A DNA stretch of 35,278 nt from the NCBI GenBank assembly GCA_016202605.1, contig JACQOJ010000076.1, positions 1 to 35,278 on the forward strand. The letters are read 5' to 3'. Both the position numbers and the translations under genes were made by a program. This DNA is from Betaproteobacteria bacterium. Lineage in GTDB: Bacteria > Pseudomonadota > Gammaproteobacteria > Burkholderiales > SG8-41. Each line of letters opens with the position of its first letter. Positions within the stretch are counted from its first letter, which is position 1. The notes below the pieces were generated by a model. The model made no database searches, was not told where the DNA came from, and saw only the letters and a program-made list of their open reading frames with translations. Positions 13,801 to 22,098 of the stretch are shown piece after piece.

Positions 13801-15176
13801 CGCCACGCCATCCGCGCGCCGCGGCCGCATCGTCACGCCCTGGATTTCATTCAAGCCGCCTCCCTGCCCTCCTCGCATCGCTATCAGCGGTGCTGACAAT
13901 CTTCTGCATTGGCCCGACCGAGGTCGCCCGCGCGCAGACTGCGGTTCAGATCGACTCGGCCCGGGTGTGGCCGGCACGCGAATACACCCGCATAACGCTC
14001 GAATCCAGGACCGCGCTTCAGCACAGGCTTTTCAGCCTCAAGGATCCCGACCGCCTCGTGCTCGACCTTGAAGGGGTCGAGATCACTGCTTCCCTTGCCG
14101 GTCTTGTGGACAAAATCGGCCCTGACGACCCGTACGTGAAGGCGGTCCGCATCGGGCGCTTCAGGCCGGGGACCGTGCGCCTCGTGCTCGACCTCAAGGC
14201 GGAAGTGAATCCGCAGGCGTTCACGCTTGCGCCCATCAGCGACTACGGTCACCGCCTGGTGCTGGATATTTATCCGCTGGTGCCGCTCGACCCGCTGCTT
14301 GCCTTCCTCGAAAAAGTGGAATCGGAACGGTCATCCGGAGCGGCGCGCCCGCCCGCCGGGCCGGCCGCGCCCGCGACGCCCCGCGCGGAGCAGCCGGTCG
14401 CGGACGGCGACCCGCAGCCGGCGCGCGCCGGATCGCCGAAAGGAGCGCCGGCCGCAAAGCGCTTCATCATCGTGGCGGTCGATGCCGGGCACGGCGGCGA
14501 GGATCCGGGGGCGCGGGGACGCGGGGGCACCTACGAGAAAACCATCACCCTTGCCATCGCGCGCAAGCTCAAGGCGAGAATAGACCGGGAACCCGACATG
14601 CGCGCCGTGCTGGTCCGCGACGGCGACTACTTCATTCCGCTGCACAGGCGCGTGGAAAAAGCGCGCCGCGTCAACGCCGACCTCTTCGTGTCGGTCCACG
14701 CGGACGCATTCATCAAGCCGCATGCGCGCGGGTCGTCGGTATTCGCGCTGTCGGAGCGCGGCGCCACCTCCGCTGCGGCGGGCTGGCTCGCAAAACGCGA
14801 AAACGAAGCGGACCTGATCGGCGGCGTCAACCTCGATATTCAGGACCCCTATCTCAAGAAGACGCTGCTCGATCTCTCGCAGACGGCGACCATCAACGAC
14901 AGCCTGAAGGTGGCCAAAGCCGTGTTGTCCGAGCTCGGCGAAATCAACACCCTGCACAAACCGCACGTCGAGCAGGCGAGCTTCGCCGTGCTCAAGGCGC
15001 CCGATATCCCGTCGATCCTGGTCGAGACCGCTTTCATCAGCAACCCGCTTGAAGAACGGAAACTCAGGGACGATGCCTACCAGACGAGGATGGCGGAGGC
15101 GATTTTTGCGGGCATCAAGCGCTACTTCGCCAAGAACCCGCCGCTCGCGCGCGAGCGGATGGCGCAAAACCCCTAG
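13776..15176 (+). CDS. amiC: N-acetylmuramoyl-L-alanine amidase (AmiC/AmiB type) with AMIN domain
   Basis: Periplasmic cell-wall amidase that splits the amide between MurNAc and L-Ala during daughter-cell separation. From GTG 13776 it is 466 residues: signal peptide (LPALLASLSAVLTIFCIGPTEVARA-Q), AMIN domain (ARVWPAREYTRITLES to LVLDIYPLV), a Pro/Ala linker, then the Amidase_3 domain. Zinc ligands are the His of VDAGHGGEDPG, the Glu of TYEKTITL and the His of SVHADAF; the catalytic Glu is in LVETAFISN. The ORF-track start (13650) would lie inside tsaE and delay the signal peptide; GTG 13776 is my choice, overlapping the tsaE stop. No twin-arginine motif is evident, unlike E. coli AmiC. Confidence 0.92.
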   Translation: MSGPDRVVAPRHPRAAAASSRPGFHSSRLPALLASLSAVLTIFCIGPTEVARAQTAVQIDSARVWPAREYTRITLESRTALQHRLFSLKDPDRLVLDLEGVEITASLAGLVDKIGPDDPYVKAVRIGRFRPGTVRLVLDLKAEVNPQAFTLAPISDYGHRLVLDIYPLVPLDPLLAFLEKVESERSSGAARPPAGPAAPATPRAEQPVADGDPQPARAGSPKGAPAAKRFIIVAVDAGHGGEDPGARGRGGTYEKTITLAIARKLKARIDREPDMRAVLVRDGDYFIPLHRRVEKARRVNADLFVSVHADAFIKPHARGSSVFALSERGATSAAAGWLAKRENEADLIGGVNLDIQDPYLKKTLLDLSQTATINDSLKVAKAVLSELGEINTLHKPHVEQASFAVLKAPDIPSILVETAFISNPLEERKLRDDAYQTRMAEAIFAGIKRYFAKNPPLARERMAQNP

Positions 15177-15200
15177 CATGATCTTCGCCCCTGCATCAGC

Positions 15201-15216
15201 CCCCGCGGCGGGGTTT
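15201..15216 (+). terminator. Candidate terminator after amiC
   Basis: CCCCG and CGGGG form a strong GC stem around CGG, followed by TTT. It is 24 bases after the amiC stop. The T-tract is short, so efficiency is uncertain. It also argues against starting the next gene at TTG 15215. Confidence 0.45.
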
Positions 15217-15241
15217 GCCGTGCGACACCAGACCGATTATC

Positions 15242-15826
15242 TTGACGCCGCGATCCTTTAATCCGCGACTGCTCGCCCCCGCGCTTCTACTCTTTCTATC
15301 GCTATCCTCCATATCGTCCGCCGAAGTTCCCGGCCGGGTGGTTTCCGTTCATGACGGCGACACCCTGACCGTGCTTACGGAGCAGCGCGGATCGCTGCGC
15401 ATCCGTCTCAAGGACATCGACGCCCCGGAACTCAGCCAGCCTTTCGGCAGGCGCTCCAGGCAATCGCTTTCCGAGTTGTGCTCCGGCAAGCCGGTGGAAC
15501 TCGACGTCCGCGGAACTGACCGGTATCGCCGGGCCATCGCCCGGGTCACGTGCTCGGGAACCGACGCGAATGCCGAACAGGTGCGCCGCGGCTACGCGTG
15601 GACGTTCACGCGTTACGCCGGAACCGAATCGCCGCTGCACGCCATCCAAGCCGAAGCGCGGGCGGCCCGCCGCGGCCTGTGGGGGGATCCGTCGCCCCAG
15701 CCCCCATGGGATTGGCGGCGCAAGAGCCGGCCCCACCGGGCAACGCGTCCCGCGGCGCCCGCGGATTCCGGGCCGGATCCGGCTTTTCGTTTAACATCAG
15801 GGGACGTCTCACATTCGCCAAGATGA
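15242..15826 (+). CDS. Exported thermonuclease-like (SNase domain) protein
   Basis: A staphylococcal-nuclease-fold protein, probably exported. From TTG 15242 it is 194 residues: signal peptide (LLAPALLLFLSLSSISSA-E), then the SNase domain GRVVSVHDGDTLTVL, IRLKDIDAPELSQPFGRRSR, VELDVRGTDRYRRAIARV, and YAGTESPLHAIQAEARAARRGLWG. Active-site equivalents are D in DGDT, R in LRIRLKDID, D and E in DIDAPE, and R in DRYRR. The ORF track starts at TTG 15215, but that codon lies in a terminator-like hairpin. The C-terminus after WRRKSRP is disordered. The lipoprotein gene starts two bases after its stop, so they are co-transcribed. Confidence 0.85.
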   Translation: MTPRSFNPRLLAPALLLFLSLSSISSAEVPGRVVSVHDGDTLTVLTEQRGSLRIRLKDIDAPELSQPFGRRSRQSLSELCSGKPVELDVRGTDRYRRAIARVTCSGTDANAEQVRRGYAWTFTRYAGTESPLHAIQAEARAARRGLWGDPSPQPPWDWRRKSRPHRATRPAAPADSGPDPAFRLTSGDVSHSPR

Positions 15827-15827
15827 C

Positions 15828-16607
15828 ATGCTGGAAGCACGGAAGATTTCCGCCGGAGTCGCCCTGACGTTGCTCGCCGGGTGCGCGTCCCTGCCCCCGT
15901 CTTCCGGGACCGTTGCGTTGCCGCACATCACGAGCTTTTCCGCGAGTCCCCCCGGTGTCGGCCTGCCGGCGGGATGGCAGCCATGGACGCTGTCAAAGTT
16001 CAAGACGCCGACGCAGTATCAACTGGTCAGCCACGAGGGCAGAACCGTGGTCAAGGCGAGCGCGCGGGCTTCAGCATCGGGACTGCTGCATCCGCTCAAC
16101 CTCGACCCGCGCGAGTTTCCGCTGCTTTCCTGGCGCTGGAAAGTCACCGCGTTGATCGCAACGGCCGACAACACGCGCAGGGAGCGCGAGGATTCGCCGG
16201 TTCGCGTCCTGGTGAGCTTCGACGGCGATACCGATAAGCTGCCGCTCGGGGAGCGCATGTTTTTCGACAACGTCCGACTGCTGACAGGCCAGCGGATGCC
16301 GTACGCGACGCTGGTGTACATCTGGGAGAACCGCGCGCCGCGGGAGACCGTGATCCCCAACGCCCACACTTCGCGCATCAGGATGATCGTCGCCGAAAGC
16401 GGACGCGACAAGGTGGGCGCGTGGCATGAAGTGACCCGCAACGTCCACGATGATTTCAGGCGCGCGTTCGGAGAAGAGCCGGGAACCATCATCGCGGTCG
16501 GCATCATGACCGACACCGACAACACCGGCGGGAACGTTGACGCCTATTACGGCGACATGCAGTTTCGGCGCGCCGCGCCGCGGAGTTTCATTTACGTCTC
16601 GGACTAA
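15828..16607 (+). CDS. DUF3047 domain lipoprotein
   Basis: A 259-residue protein with a lipoprotein signal (ALTLLAGC, Cys about residue 19). The remainder matches DUF3047: GLPAGWQPWTLSKFKTPTQYQLV, LSWRWKVTALI, RVLVSFDG, TLVYIWENRAPRETVIPN, and the C-terminal GIMTDTDNTGGNVDAYYGDMQF. The family is widespread in proteobacteria and has no established function; the fold may be carbohydrate-binding-like, which is only a guess. ATG 15828 is two bases after the nuclease stop. It converges on pntB with a 32-base gap that contains a hairpin. Confidence 0.85.
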   Translation: MLEARKISAGVALTLLAGCASLPPSSGTVALPHITSFSASPPGVGLPAGWQPWTLSKFKTPTQYQLVSHEGRTVVKASARASASGLLHPLNLDPREFPLLSWRWKVTALIATADNTRREREDSPVRVLVSFDGDTDKLPLGERMFFDNVRLLTGQRMPYATLVYIWENRAPRETVIPNAHTSRIRMIVAESGRDKVGAWHEVTRNVHDDFRRAFGEEPGTIIAVGIMTDTDNTGGNVDAYYGDMQFRRAAPRSFIYVSD

Positions 16608-16608
16608 C

Positions 16609-16638
16609 TGCGGTCCCGCGCGGCCCGGGAGTTCCGCA
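16609..16638. terminator. Hairpin between convergent DUF3047 and pntB genes
   Basis: TGCGG pairs with CCGCA and the adjoining TCCCG with CGGGA, interrupted by a GTT bulge, around a 7-base loop. It fills the gap between two convergent stop codons. No T-tract follows in either direction, so it may terminate weakly or only protect the 3' ends. Confidence 0.35.
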
Positions 16639-16639
16639 C

Positions 16640-18043
16640 CTATTCCAGTCCCTTGACGATGTTCTCCACCACCTTCTTGGCGTCGCCGAACACCATCATC
16701 GTCTTGTCCATGTAGAACAGCGGGTTGTCCAGCCCGGCATAGCCCACCGCCATCGAACGCTTGTTGACCAGCACGGTGCGGGATTTCGCGACCTCGAGGA
16801 TGGGCATGCCGTAAATGGGGCTGCCCTTTTCGTGCGCGAGCGGGTTCACCACGTCGTTGGCGCCCAGCACCAGCACCACGTCGGTGGTGCCGAATTCGCT
16901 GTTGATGTCCTCCATCTCGAACACCTGGTCATACGGCACCTCGGCCTCCGCCAGCAGCACGTTCATGTGGCCGGGCATGCGCCCCGCGACCGGGTGGATG
17001 GCGTAGCGCACGTTCACGCCCTTGTGGATCAACTTCTCCGCCATTTCCTTCACGGCGTGCTGCGCGCGCGCCACCGCCAGCCCGTAGCCGGGAACGATGA
17101 TGACCGATTCCGCGTTGGACATGAGGAAAGCCGCGTCGTCGGCCGAGCCGGACCTCACCGTCTTCTGCTCCGCGCCCGCCGCGGCCGAGCCTTCGGCCGC
17201 GCCGAATCCGCCCAGTATCACCGAAATGAACGCGCGGTTCATCGCGCGGCACATGATGTAGGAGAGAATCGCGCCCGAGGAGCCGACCAGCGACCCGGCG
17301 ATGATCAGCATCGGGTTGTTGAGCGAGAAACCGATGCCGGCCGCCGCCCAGCCCGAGTAGCTGTTCAGCATCGAGATCACCACCGGCATGTCGGCGCCGC
17401 CGATGGGAATGATGATGAGCACCCCGAGCACGAAGGCGATCGCCGTCATTACGGCGAATGCCGTCCACGCCTTGCCGTCGGCCATGAAGAACGCGACGCC
17501 GAAGCCGATCATCACCAGCGCGAGCAGAAGGTTCAGGATATGCTGGCCCTTGAACACGACGGGCGCCGAGGAGAACGGGCGGAAGTGCTTGCCGAGTCCG
17601 GCAAGCTTGCCGAACGCGATCACCGAGCCCGAGAAGGTGATCGCGCCGACGAATGTTCCGATGAACAGCTCGAGCTTGTTGCCCGTCGGCAGCGGGTCCG
17701 GGATGCCGAAGGAAGCCGGGTTGTTGACGACGGCGATCGCGATGAGCACCGCGGCCATGCCGACGAGCGAGTGCATCGCCGCGACCAGTTCCGGCATCTG
17801 CGTCATCTGCACGCGCCGGGCGACGAACGCTCCGATCGTGCCGCCGATCGCCATCGCCATGAGTATGATATCGACCCGCCCCTTGGCGACGATCGCAAGC
17901 GTGGTGACGATGGCGATCGCCATCCCCGCCATGCCGAAATAGTTGCCCCGCCGCGCGCTCTCGGGATGGGACAATCCCTTGAGCGCCAGGATGAAGCATA
18001 CCGACGCGACGAGATACCAGAGCACCACGAGATTGGCACTCAT
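16640..18043 (-). CDS. pntB: NAD(P) transhydrogenase subunit beta
   Basis: A 467-residue membrane subunit of the proton-translocating transhydrogenase, which makes NADPH from NADH using proton motive force. The N-terminal two thirds hold about nine membrane helices (domain II). The C-terminal domain III binds NADP(H): GYGLAVARAQHAVKEMAE, YAIHPVAGRMPGHMNVLLAEA, EMEDINSEFGTTDVVLVLGANDVVNP, and NKRSMAVGYAGLDNPLF. It is last in the order pntAA-pntAB-pntB on the minus strand. A 72-base gap to pntAB contains a heptamer repeat. Confidence 0.97.
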   Translation of the reverse strand: MSANLVVLWYLVASVCFILALKGLSHPESARRGNYFGMAGMAIAIVTTLAIVAKGRVDIILMAMAIGGTIGAFVARRVQMTQMPELVAAMHSLVGMAAVLIAIAVVNNPASFGIPDPLPTGNKLELFIGTFVGAITFSGSVIAFGKLAGLGKHFRPFSSAPVVFKGQHILNLLLALVMIGFGVAFFMADGKAWTAFAVMTAIAFVLGVLIIIPIGGADMPVVISMLNSYSGWAAAGIGFSLNNPMLIIAGSLVGSSGAILSYIMCRAMNRAFISVILGGFGAAEGSAAAGAEQKTVRSGSADDAAFLMSNAESVIIVPGYGLAVARAQHAVKEMAEKLIHKGVNVRYAIHPVAGRMPGHMNVLLAEAEVPYDQVFEMEDINSEFGTTDVVLVLGANDVVNPLAHEKGSPIYGMPILEVAKSRTVLVNKRSMAVGYAGLDNPLFYMDKTMMVFGDAKKVVENIVKGLE

Positions 18044-18060
18044 CTTTGATTCTCCGGAGC

Positions 18061-18095
18061 GGTGAACGGTGAACGGTAAACAGTGAACGGTGAAA
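18061..18095 (+). repeat. Heptamer tandem repeat (RGTGAAC type), five units
   Basis: GGTGAAC, GGTGAAC, GGTAAAC, AGTGAAC and GGTGAAA run in tandem in the gap between pntAB and pntB. They match the 5891-5918 array, including the AGTGAMC variant as the second-to-last unit. Confidence 0.8.
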
Positions 18096-18115
18096 TCATG
18101 GTCGCATCCGCCTGG

Positions 18116-18427
18116 TCATTCCTTGCCTGCCTTCGGCTGTTTTCTCTTGAACATCTCGAGCATGCGCTGCGTGACGAGAAAGCCGCCGGCGACGTTGATC
18201 GCGGCCAGTCCGACCGCCACCGCGCCGAGCGCGGACCCGAAGTCGGTTTCGGCGGGTCCCGCCGCCAGAACGGCCCCGACGATGATCACGCTGGAAATCG
18301 CGTTGGTCACGCTCATGAGCGGCGTGTGCAGCGCCGGCGTCACGTTCCAGATGACGTGGTAGCCCACGAAAATCGCCAGCACGAATACGATCAGATTGAA
18401 GACGGTTGGATCTACGGTTCCGGTCAT
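18116..18427 (-). CDS. pntAB: NAD(P) transhydrogenase subunit alpha part 2
   Basis: A 103-residue membrane subunit, equivalent to the C-terminal membrane part of E. coli PntA. Three hydrophobic helices are visible: [35 protein letters not shown], and [20 protein letters not shown], with the conserved [13 protein letters not shown] segment between the first two. The C-terminus [10 protein letters not shown] is typical. Having it as a separate gene between pntAA and pntB is the three-subunit layout known from Rhodospirillum and many betaproteobacteria. Confidence 0.95.
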   Translation of the reverse strand: MTGTVDPTVFNLIVFVLAIFVGYHVIWNVTPALHTPLMSVTNAISSVIIVGAVLAAGPAETDFGSALGAVAVGLAAINVAGGFLVTQRMLEMFKRKQPKAGKE

Positions 18428-18490
18428 TGCCTCTCCTTCGAAGCGTAAGCGCGTGAAATCATGAGTCGGAAGGTGGACCGCGACGGCGCC

Positions 18491-18522
18491 GCTCTCCCGC
18501 TCTCCCGCCCTGACGCTCTCCC
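18491..18522 (+). repeat. Octamer tandem repeat (CTCTCCCG type), four units
   Basis: GCTCTCCC, GCTCTCCC, GCCCTGAC and GCTCTCCC follow one another right beside the pntAA stop codon. The same octamer family appears at 29064-29103. Confidence 0.7.
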
Positions 18523-18524
18523 GT

Positions 18525-19649
18525 TCATTTGGGCAGCGCTTCGCCGTCCATGCACATCAGCGTGCCCGCAATGATCTCGTCGCTGCGGTCGATCTTGAAC
18601 TCGCCGGTCTTGGCATCCAGCATCAGCGCGAGGAAATTCAACAGGTTCCGCGCGAAAAGCGCGCTCGCGTCGGCTGCCACCAGCGCCGGCAGGTTGGCGA
18701 TCCCGACGATGTGCACGCCGTGCTTGACGACGATCTTGTCCAGTTCGGACAGCGGACAATTCCCGCCCTGTTCGACCGCCATGTCGACGATCACCGAACC
18801 GGGCCGCATGGTCCTGACCATGTCCTCGGTCACCAGCACCGGCGCCGGACGTCCCGGAATGAGCGCGGTCGTGACGACGATGTCGGCCTGCTTGATGCGC
18901 TCCGCCACCAGCGCCGCCTGGCGTTTCCGGTAGTCCTCGCCCATTTCGCGCGCGTAGCCGCCCTGCCCTTTGGCAAGCTCCTTTTCTTCCCCGGTAAGCG
19001 GCACTTCGATGAATTTCGCGCCCAGCGACTCGACCTGCTCCTTGGTTTCCGGCCGCACGTCGGTGGCCTCCACCACGGCACCCAGGCGCTTTGCGGTCGC
19101 GATTGCCTGCAGCCCGGCCACCCCCACGCCCATCACCACGACACGCGCGGCTTTCACGGTGCCCGCGGCGGTCATGAGCATCGGCATCAACCGCCCGTAG
19201 GTGTTGGCGGCGATCATCACGGCCTTGTAGCCGCCAAGATTGGCCTGCGAGGAAAGCACGTCCATGTTCTGGGCGCGCGAAATCCGGGGCAGGGCCTCCA
19301 TTGCGAAAGCCGTCAACCCGCGTTTCGCCAGCGCTTCGATCCCTTCCCGGTTGTGCGGGCCGAGCATGCCGATCAGGACCTGCCCCGGTCGCATCTGCGC
19401 GAGTTCATCGGCGTCGGGGCCGCGAACCTTGAGCACGAGATCGGCCTGCTGGTAGACCTCCGCCGCGGAAGAGACGATCGTGGCACCCGCCGCGGCGAAC
19501 TGCTCGTCGGGTACGTTGGCGCTCATGCCGGCGCCGGCCTGAACGATAACGGCGTTTTTTCCGGCGGCGACGAGTTTCTTGACGGTCTCGGGCGTTGCCG
19601 AGATACGCATTTCATTGGGACGCGTCTCAGCCGGGATTCCGAGTTTCAT
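18525..19649 (-). CDS. pntAA: NAD(P) transhydrogenase subunit alpha part 1
   Basis: A 374-residue soluble NAD(H)-binding domain I. It has the alanine-dehydrogenase/PNT fold: [20 protein letters not shown] at the start, [16 protein letters not shown], the Rossmann motif [18 protein letters not shown] followed by [26 protein letters not shown], and [15 protein letters not shown]. The start MKLGIPAET at 19649 has GGGAGAA upstream. It is the first gene of the pntAA-pntAB-pntB unit. A candidate promoter with a perfect FNR/ANR box lies 60-105 bases upstream. Confidence 0.97.
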   Translation of the reverse strand: MKLGIPAETRPNEMRISATPETVKKLVAAGKNAVIVQAGAGMSANVPDEQFAAAGATIVSSAAEVYQQADLVLKVRGPDADELAQMRPGQVLIGMLGPHNREGIEALAKRGLTAFAMEALPRISRAQNMDVLSSQANLGGYKAVMIAANTYGRLMPMLMTAAGTVKAARVVVMGVGVAGLQAIATAKRLGAVVEATDVRPETKEQVESLGAKFIEVPLTGEEKELAKGQGGYAREMGEDYRKRQAALVAERIKQADIVVTTALIPGRPAPVLVTEDMVRTMRPGSVIVDMAVEQGGNCPLSELDKIVVKHGVHIVGIANLPALVAADASALFARNLLNFLALMLDAKTGEFKIDRSDEIIAGTLMCMDGEALPK

Positions 19650-19711
19650 TGCCTGATTCTCCCTGCCTGCTGCCGCGGCACTTCAAGCGCGCCGCAACGT
19701 GATTGCGCGTA

Positions 19712-19754
19712 AGTATAAAGGAAAACGCGCAGGCTCAAATTTGATCTACATCAA
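19712..19754 (-). promoter_or_regulatory. Candidate FNR/ANR-activated promoter of pntAA-pntAB-pntB
   Basis: On the minus strand TTGATGTAGATCAA (19754-19741) is a perfect TTGAT-N4-ATCAA FNR/ANR site. Downstream is the -10-like TATACT (19717-19712). The start would be near 19705, putting the box centre at about -42, the class II activation distance of FNR. No good -35 is present, as expected for an activator-dependent promoter. The untranslated leader would be about 55 bases. Confidence 0.6.
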
Positions 19755-19833
19755 AACTCGATTGCATGCGCGAGACGCGCGCTTCGACGATGGCCCCCTC
19801 GCGTTACAGGCTGCGGAAGACATGGGAATCCGC

Positions 19834-19912
19834 CCGGGACGGAGCGTCCCGGCGCAAGCAAAGCTGCCACAGGGCAGCCTCGCTGCACCGTTCGAGCCGG
19901 CGATTCTGCCGG
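19834..19912 (-). terminator. Three stem-loops after the beta-hydroxyacid dehydrogenase gene
   Basis: Reading along the minus strand, CCGGC/GCCGG (19912-19897) begins right after the stop, followed by GCTGCC-CTGT-GGCAGC then TTTGCTT (19878-19856), and CCGGGAC/GTCCCGG (19852-19834). The middle one, with TTTGCTT after the stem, is the likeliest terminator. The whole cluster separates this unit from the pntAA promoter region. Confidence 0.45.
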
Positions 19913-19913
19913 A

Positions 19914-20816
19914 TTATTTCCTGGTGAGGCCGGAAAGCTCCTCGAACAGCAATCCCAGCGCGGCGTTGTCAAGCCCGTCGCGTCCGGTCGCACAGAGCGC
20001 GTTGAACATCTGCAGGCCCAGCGCGGTCACCGGCATGAACGCACCGACGTCGCGCCCCGCACCTTGCGCGAGCTTGATGTCCTTCAGCATCAGGCTGGCG
20101 CGAAAACCCGGCTGCAACGTGCCATCGAGCAGCCGCTTGCCGTGGTTTTGCAAGACAAAGCTCTGCGCCGAACCGCCGAGCAACGCGTCGCGCACCCGGC
20201 CGGGATCGATGTTCATCTTCCTGGCAAGGGCGAACGCTTCCGACACCGCCATCAGGGTGCCGACGATCACGAGCTGGTTGCACGATTTGCACGCCTGTCC
20301 TGCCCCGCTGGGACCGACGTGGGTGAATGTCCTGCCTATCGCCTCGAATAATGGCATGCAGCGTTCGACGATCGCGGCGTCGCCGCCGACCATGCAGGAG
20401 AGCGTGCCGTCCTGCGCGCCCTTCGGTCCGCCGCTCACCGGCGAATCGAGCATATGCGCGCGTCTCTCCCGAATCCTTTTTGCGAACTCGACGGTCGCCG
20501 TGGCCGAGATCGTGCTGCAGTCGATCACCACCGTGTCGGGTTTGAGCCCGTGGACAACGCCGTCGTCACCGAACAGCACGCGCTCGACGTCCGGTGTATC
20601 CGGCACGCACAGCAGCACGACCTCGGATGCCGTGGCGACGCCGGCCGGCGAGCCGCCGTCGGCTGCGCCTTTGCGCACGAGATCCTCCACCTTGCCGCGG
20701 CTGCGGTTATGCACCGTCACCTTGAAGCCCGCCTTGATGAGGTTGTGCGCCATTGCCGCGCCCATCACGCCGAGACCGATGAACCCGACCGGCGCGCCTT
20801 TCGTTATCGTTGCCAC
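19914..20816 (-). CDS. NAD(P)-dependent beta-hydroxyacid dehydrogenase (3-hydroxyisobutyrate dehydrogenase / tartronate semialdehyde reductase family)
   Basis: A 300-residue oxidoreductase. The N-terminal Rossmann motif GFIGLGVMGAAMAHNL is followed by VTVHNRSRGK (NADP-type preference likely). The substrate-binding DSPVSGGPKGAQDGTL and the catalytic Lys in GAGQACKSCNQL are family hallmarks, as is KDIKLAQGAGRDVGAFMP. The ORF track begins at 20930; GTG 20816 (VATITKGAPVGFIG) is preferred because GGAGG lies just upstream and the family starts here. With the adjacent aldolase of the HpcH/HpaI family it could handle 2-hydroxy-3-oxo acids (glucarate or aromatic breakdown), but the exact substrate is not set by sequence. 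Confidence 0.9.
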   Translation of the reverse strand: MATITKGAPVGFIGLGVMGAAMAHNLIKAGFKVTVHNRSRGKVEDLVRKGAADGGSPAGVATASEVVLLCVPDTPDVERVLFGDDGVVHGLKPDTVVIDCSTISATATVEFAKRIRERRAHMLDSPVSGGPKGAQDGTLSCMVGGDAAIVERCMPLFEAIGRTFTHVGPSGAGQACKSCNQLVIVGTLMAVSEAFALARKMNIDPGRVRDALLGGSAQSFVLQNHGKRLLDGTLQPGFRASLMLKDIKLAQGAGRDVGAFMPVTALGLQMFNALCATGRDGLDNAALGLLFEELSGLTRK

Positions 20817-20854
20817 ATGCCCTCCGTCCGAATGCGTGATCCAATGATTGGCGA

Positions 20855-21050
20855 CTGGAAGCCGCAGAGCTTCGCCGGATTCTCTACCAGTATCTTGCGG
20901 CGTAGCGCGTCGCTGCCCGCCAGTCCGCAATCACGCCGATCAGATCGGCGGCGTCAGGGAGATCGCGCTTGAGCGACGGGTGCGGCCAGTTCGAGGCCCA
21001 CAGCTTGCGTTCCGGCGCGGCGCGCGACCGGGTAGCGGCTGGCATTGCGG
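20855..21050 (-). pseudogene. Remnant of an amidohydrolase (TIM-barrel, Amidohydro_2 type) C-terminus
   Basis: One minus-strand frame reads RAAPERKLWASNWPHPSL, then KRDLPDAADLIGVIADWRA, and ends at a TAG (20885-20887). Shifting frame around 20915 restores the family ending DALRRKILVENPAKLCGFQ. Together these match the C-terminal 60 residues of metal-dependent hydrolases of the LigI/Amidohydro_2 group (PERLVWGTNWPHP...DEALRRRVLVDNPARLYGF). No start or N-terminal domain exists. It lies between the dehydrogenase and the aldolase, suggesting an ancestral catabolic operon with a now-deleted hydrolase. Confidence 0.7.
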
Positions 21051-21052
21051 TC

Positions 21053-21838
21053 TCAGCGCTGTATGCCGCGCAGAAAAGCCGAGCGCTCCTTCGCCCCCGC
21101 CATGAGGAACGACAGATCGGAGCCGCTCAGGATAAAACGCATGCCCATCTGAATGTACTTCTCCATGATCCCGGGTTCGTAGACGCCGCCCATGCCGGGA
21201 AATTTGCCGTGCTTGCGACAGGCTTCGATGACGGCCTTGTACGCCGCCTCCACCCGAGGATCGGTGAACTGCGCGGGAATGCCCATTTCGGCGCAGAGAT
21301 CGTTGGTGCCGATAAGCAGTACGTCCACGCCTTCCAGTGCCGCGATCTCGTCGGCAAGCGCAATTGCCCCGGGTGTTTCGAGCATCAGCACGAGCAGGAC
21401 CTGCTCGTTTACCGCGCGCATCGCTTCGCCCACCGGCATCACCGCAAAGCTGAGCTGCGGCTGCCCGCCGCCGATCGAGCGGTGGCCTACCGGCGGATAG
21501 CGGCAGAACCGGACCGCCCGCTTCGCCTCCTCAATACTGTCCACGTGTGGCACGACTATGCCCTGCGTGCCGCAGTCGAGGAGGCGCGTCGCGTGGTAAT
21601 GCTCCTTGCCGGGCACCCGCACAATGGGGGTGATGCCCACCGCCAGCGAAGCCATCGAAAGTTGCGCCGCGGTGTCCACATCCATGGAGCTGTGTTCCAT
21701 ATCGATGAACAGCCAGTCGTAGCCGCAGGTTTTTGCGATCGTGGCGGTATCTACGGTGCGCCCCTGTCGCACGCCCATGCCAAGGGCAAGCCCGCCGGTC
21801 GCAAGGCGGTGCTTCGCCGCGTTCTGAATCACGCTCAT
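21053..21838 (-). CDS. HpcH/HpaI aldolase family protein
   Basis: A 261-residue class II (metal-dependent) aldolase of the 2,4-dihydroxyhept-2-ene-1,7-dioate / 2-dehydro-3-deoxyglucarate family, which cleaves 4-hydroxy-2-oxo acids to pyruvate plus an aldehyde. Signatures are GYDWLFIDMEHSSMDVD with the catalytic His, PIVRVPGKEHYHATRLLDCGTQGIVVPHVDSIEEA, metal-ligand Glu in LVLMLETPGAIALADEI, and VDVLLIGTNDLCAEMGIP with the Asp ligand. ATG 21838 is preceded by AAAGGAAAA. A TATACT-like -10 lies about 120 bases upstream, as does a small dyad CCGAT-TCTG-ATCGG (21904-21917) that could be an operator. Confidence 0.93.
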   Translation of the reverse strand: MSVIQNAAKHRLATGGLALGMGVRQGRTVDTATIAKTCGYDWLFIDMEHSSMDVDTAAQLSMASLAVGITPIVRVPGKEHYHATRLLDCGTQGIVVPHVDSIEEAKRAVRFCRYPPVGHRSIGGGQPQLSFAVMPVGEAMRAVNEQVLLVLMLETPGAIALADEIAALEGVDVLLIGTNDLCAEMGIPAQFTDPRVEAAYKAVIEACRKHGKFPGMGGVYEPGIMEKYIQMGMRFILSGSDLSFLMAGAKERSAFLRGIQR

Positions 21839-22098
21839 GAATTTTCCTTTCGAGTTGTCGTGTTGATCGGGGAATCACGTCAGCCGAGCAGATGACCGCA
21901 CATCCGATTCTGATCGGAGGGATTTGGACTGTCGGGCACACGCTGTTTGCCGGATAGTATACGCAACTCTGACACCTCGCATGCATCCTGGACATCGCCG
22001 CGCACCGGCAAACGAAATCGGCCAGCAACCAGGCGGGCGCCGTCCGACGCCGTCCTTACCATGTGATTCACAATTCCAGGCAGCCGGCGAAAGGCGCT

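Noticed and set aside
16832-18049. 405-residue plus-strand ORF opposite pntB
   Set aside because: His/Arg/Asp-rich shadow product; pntB on the other strand is certain.
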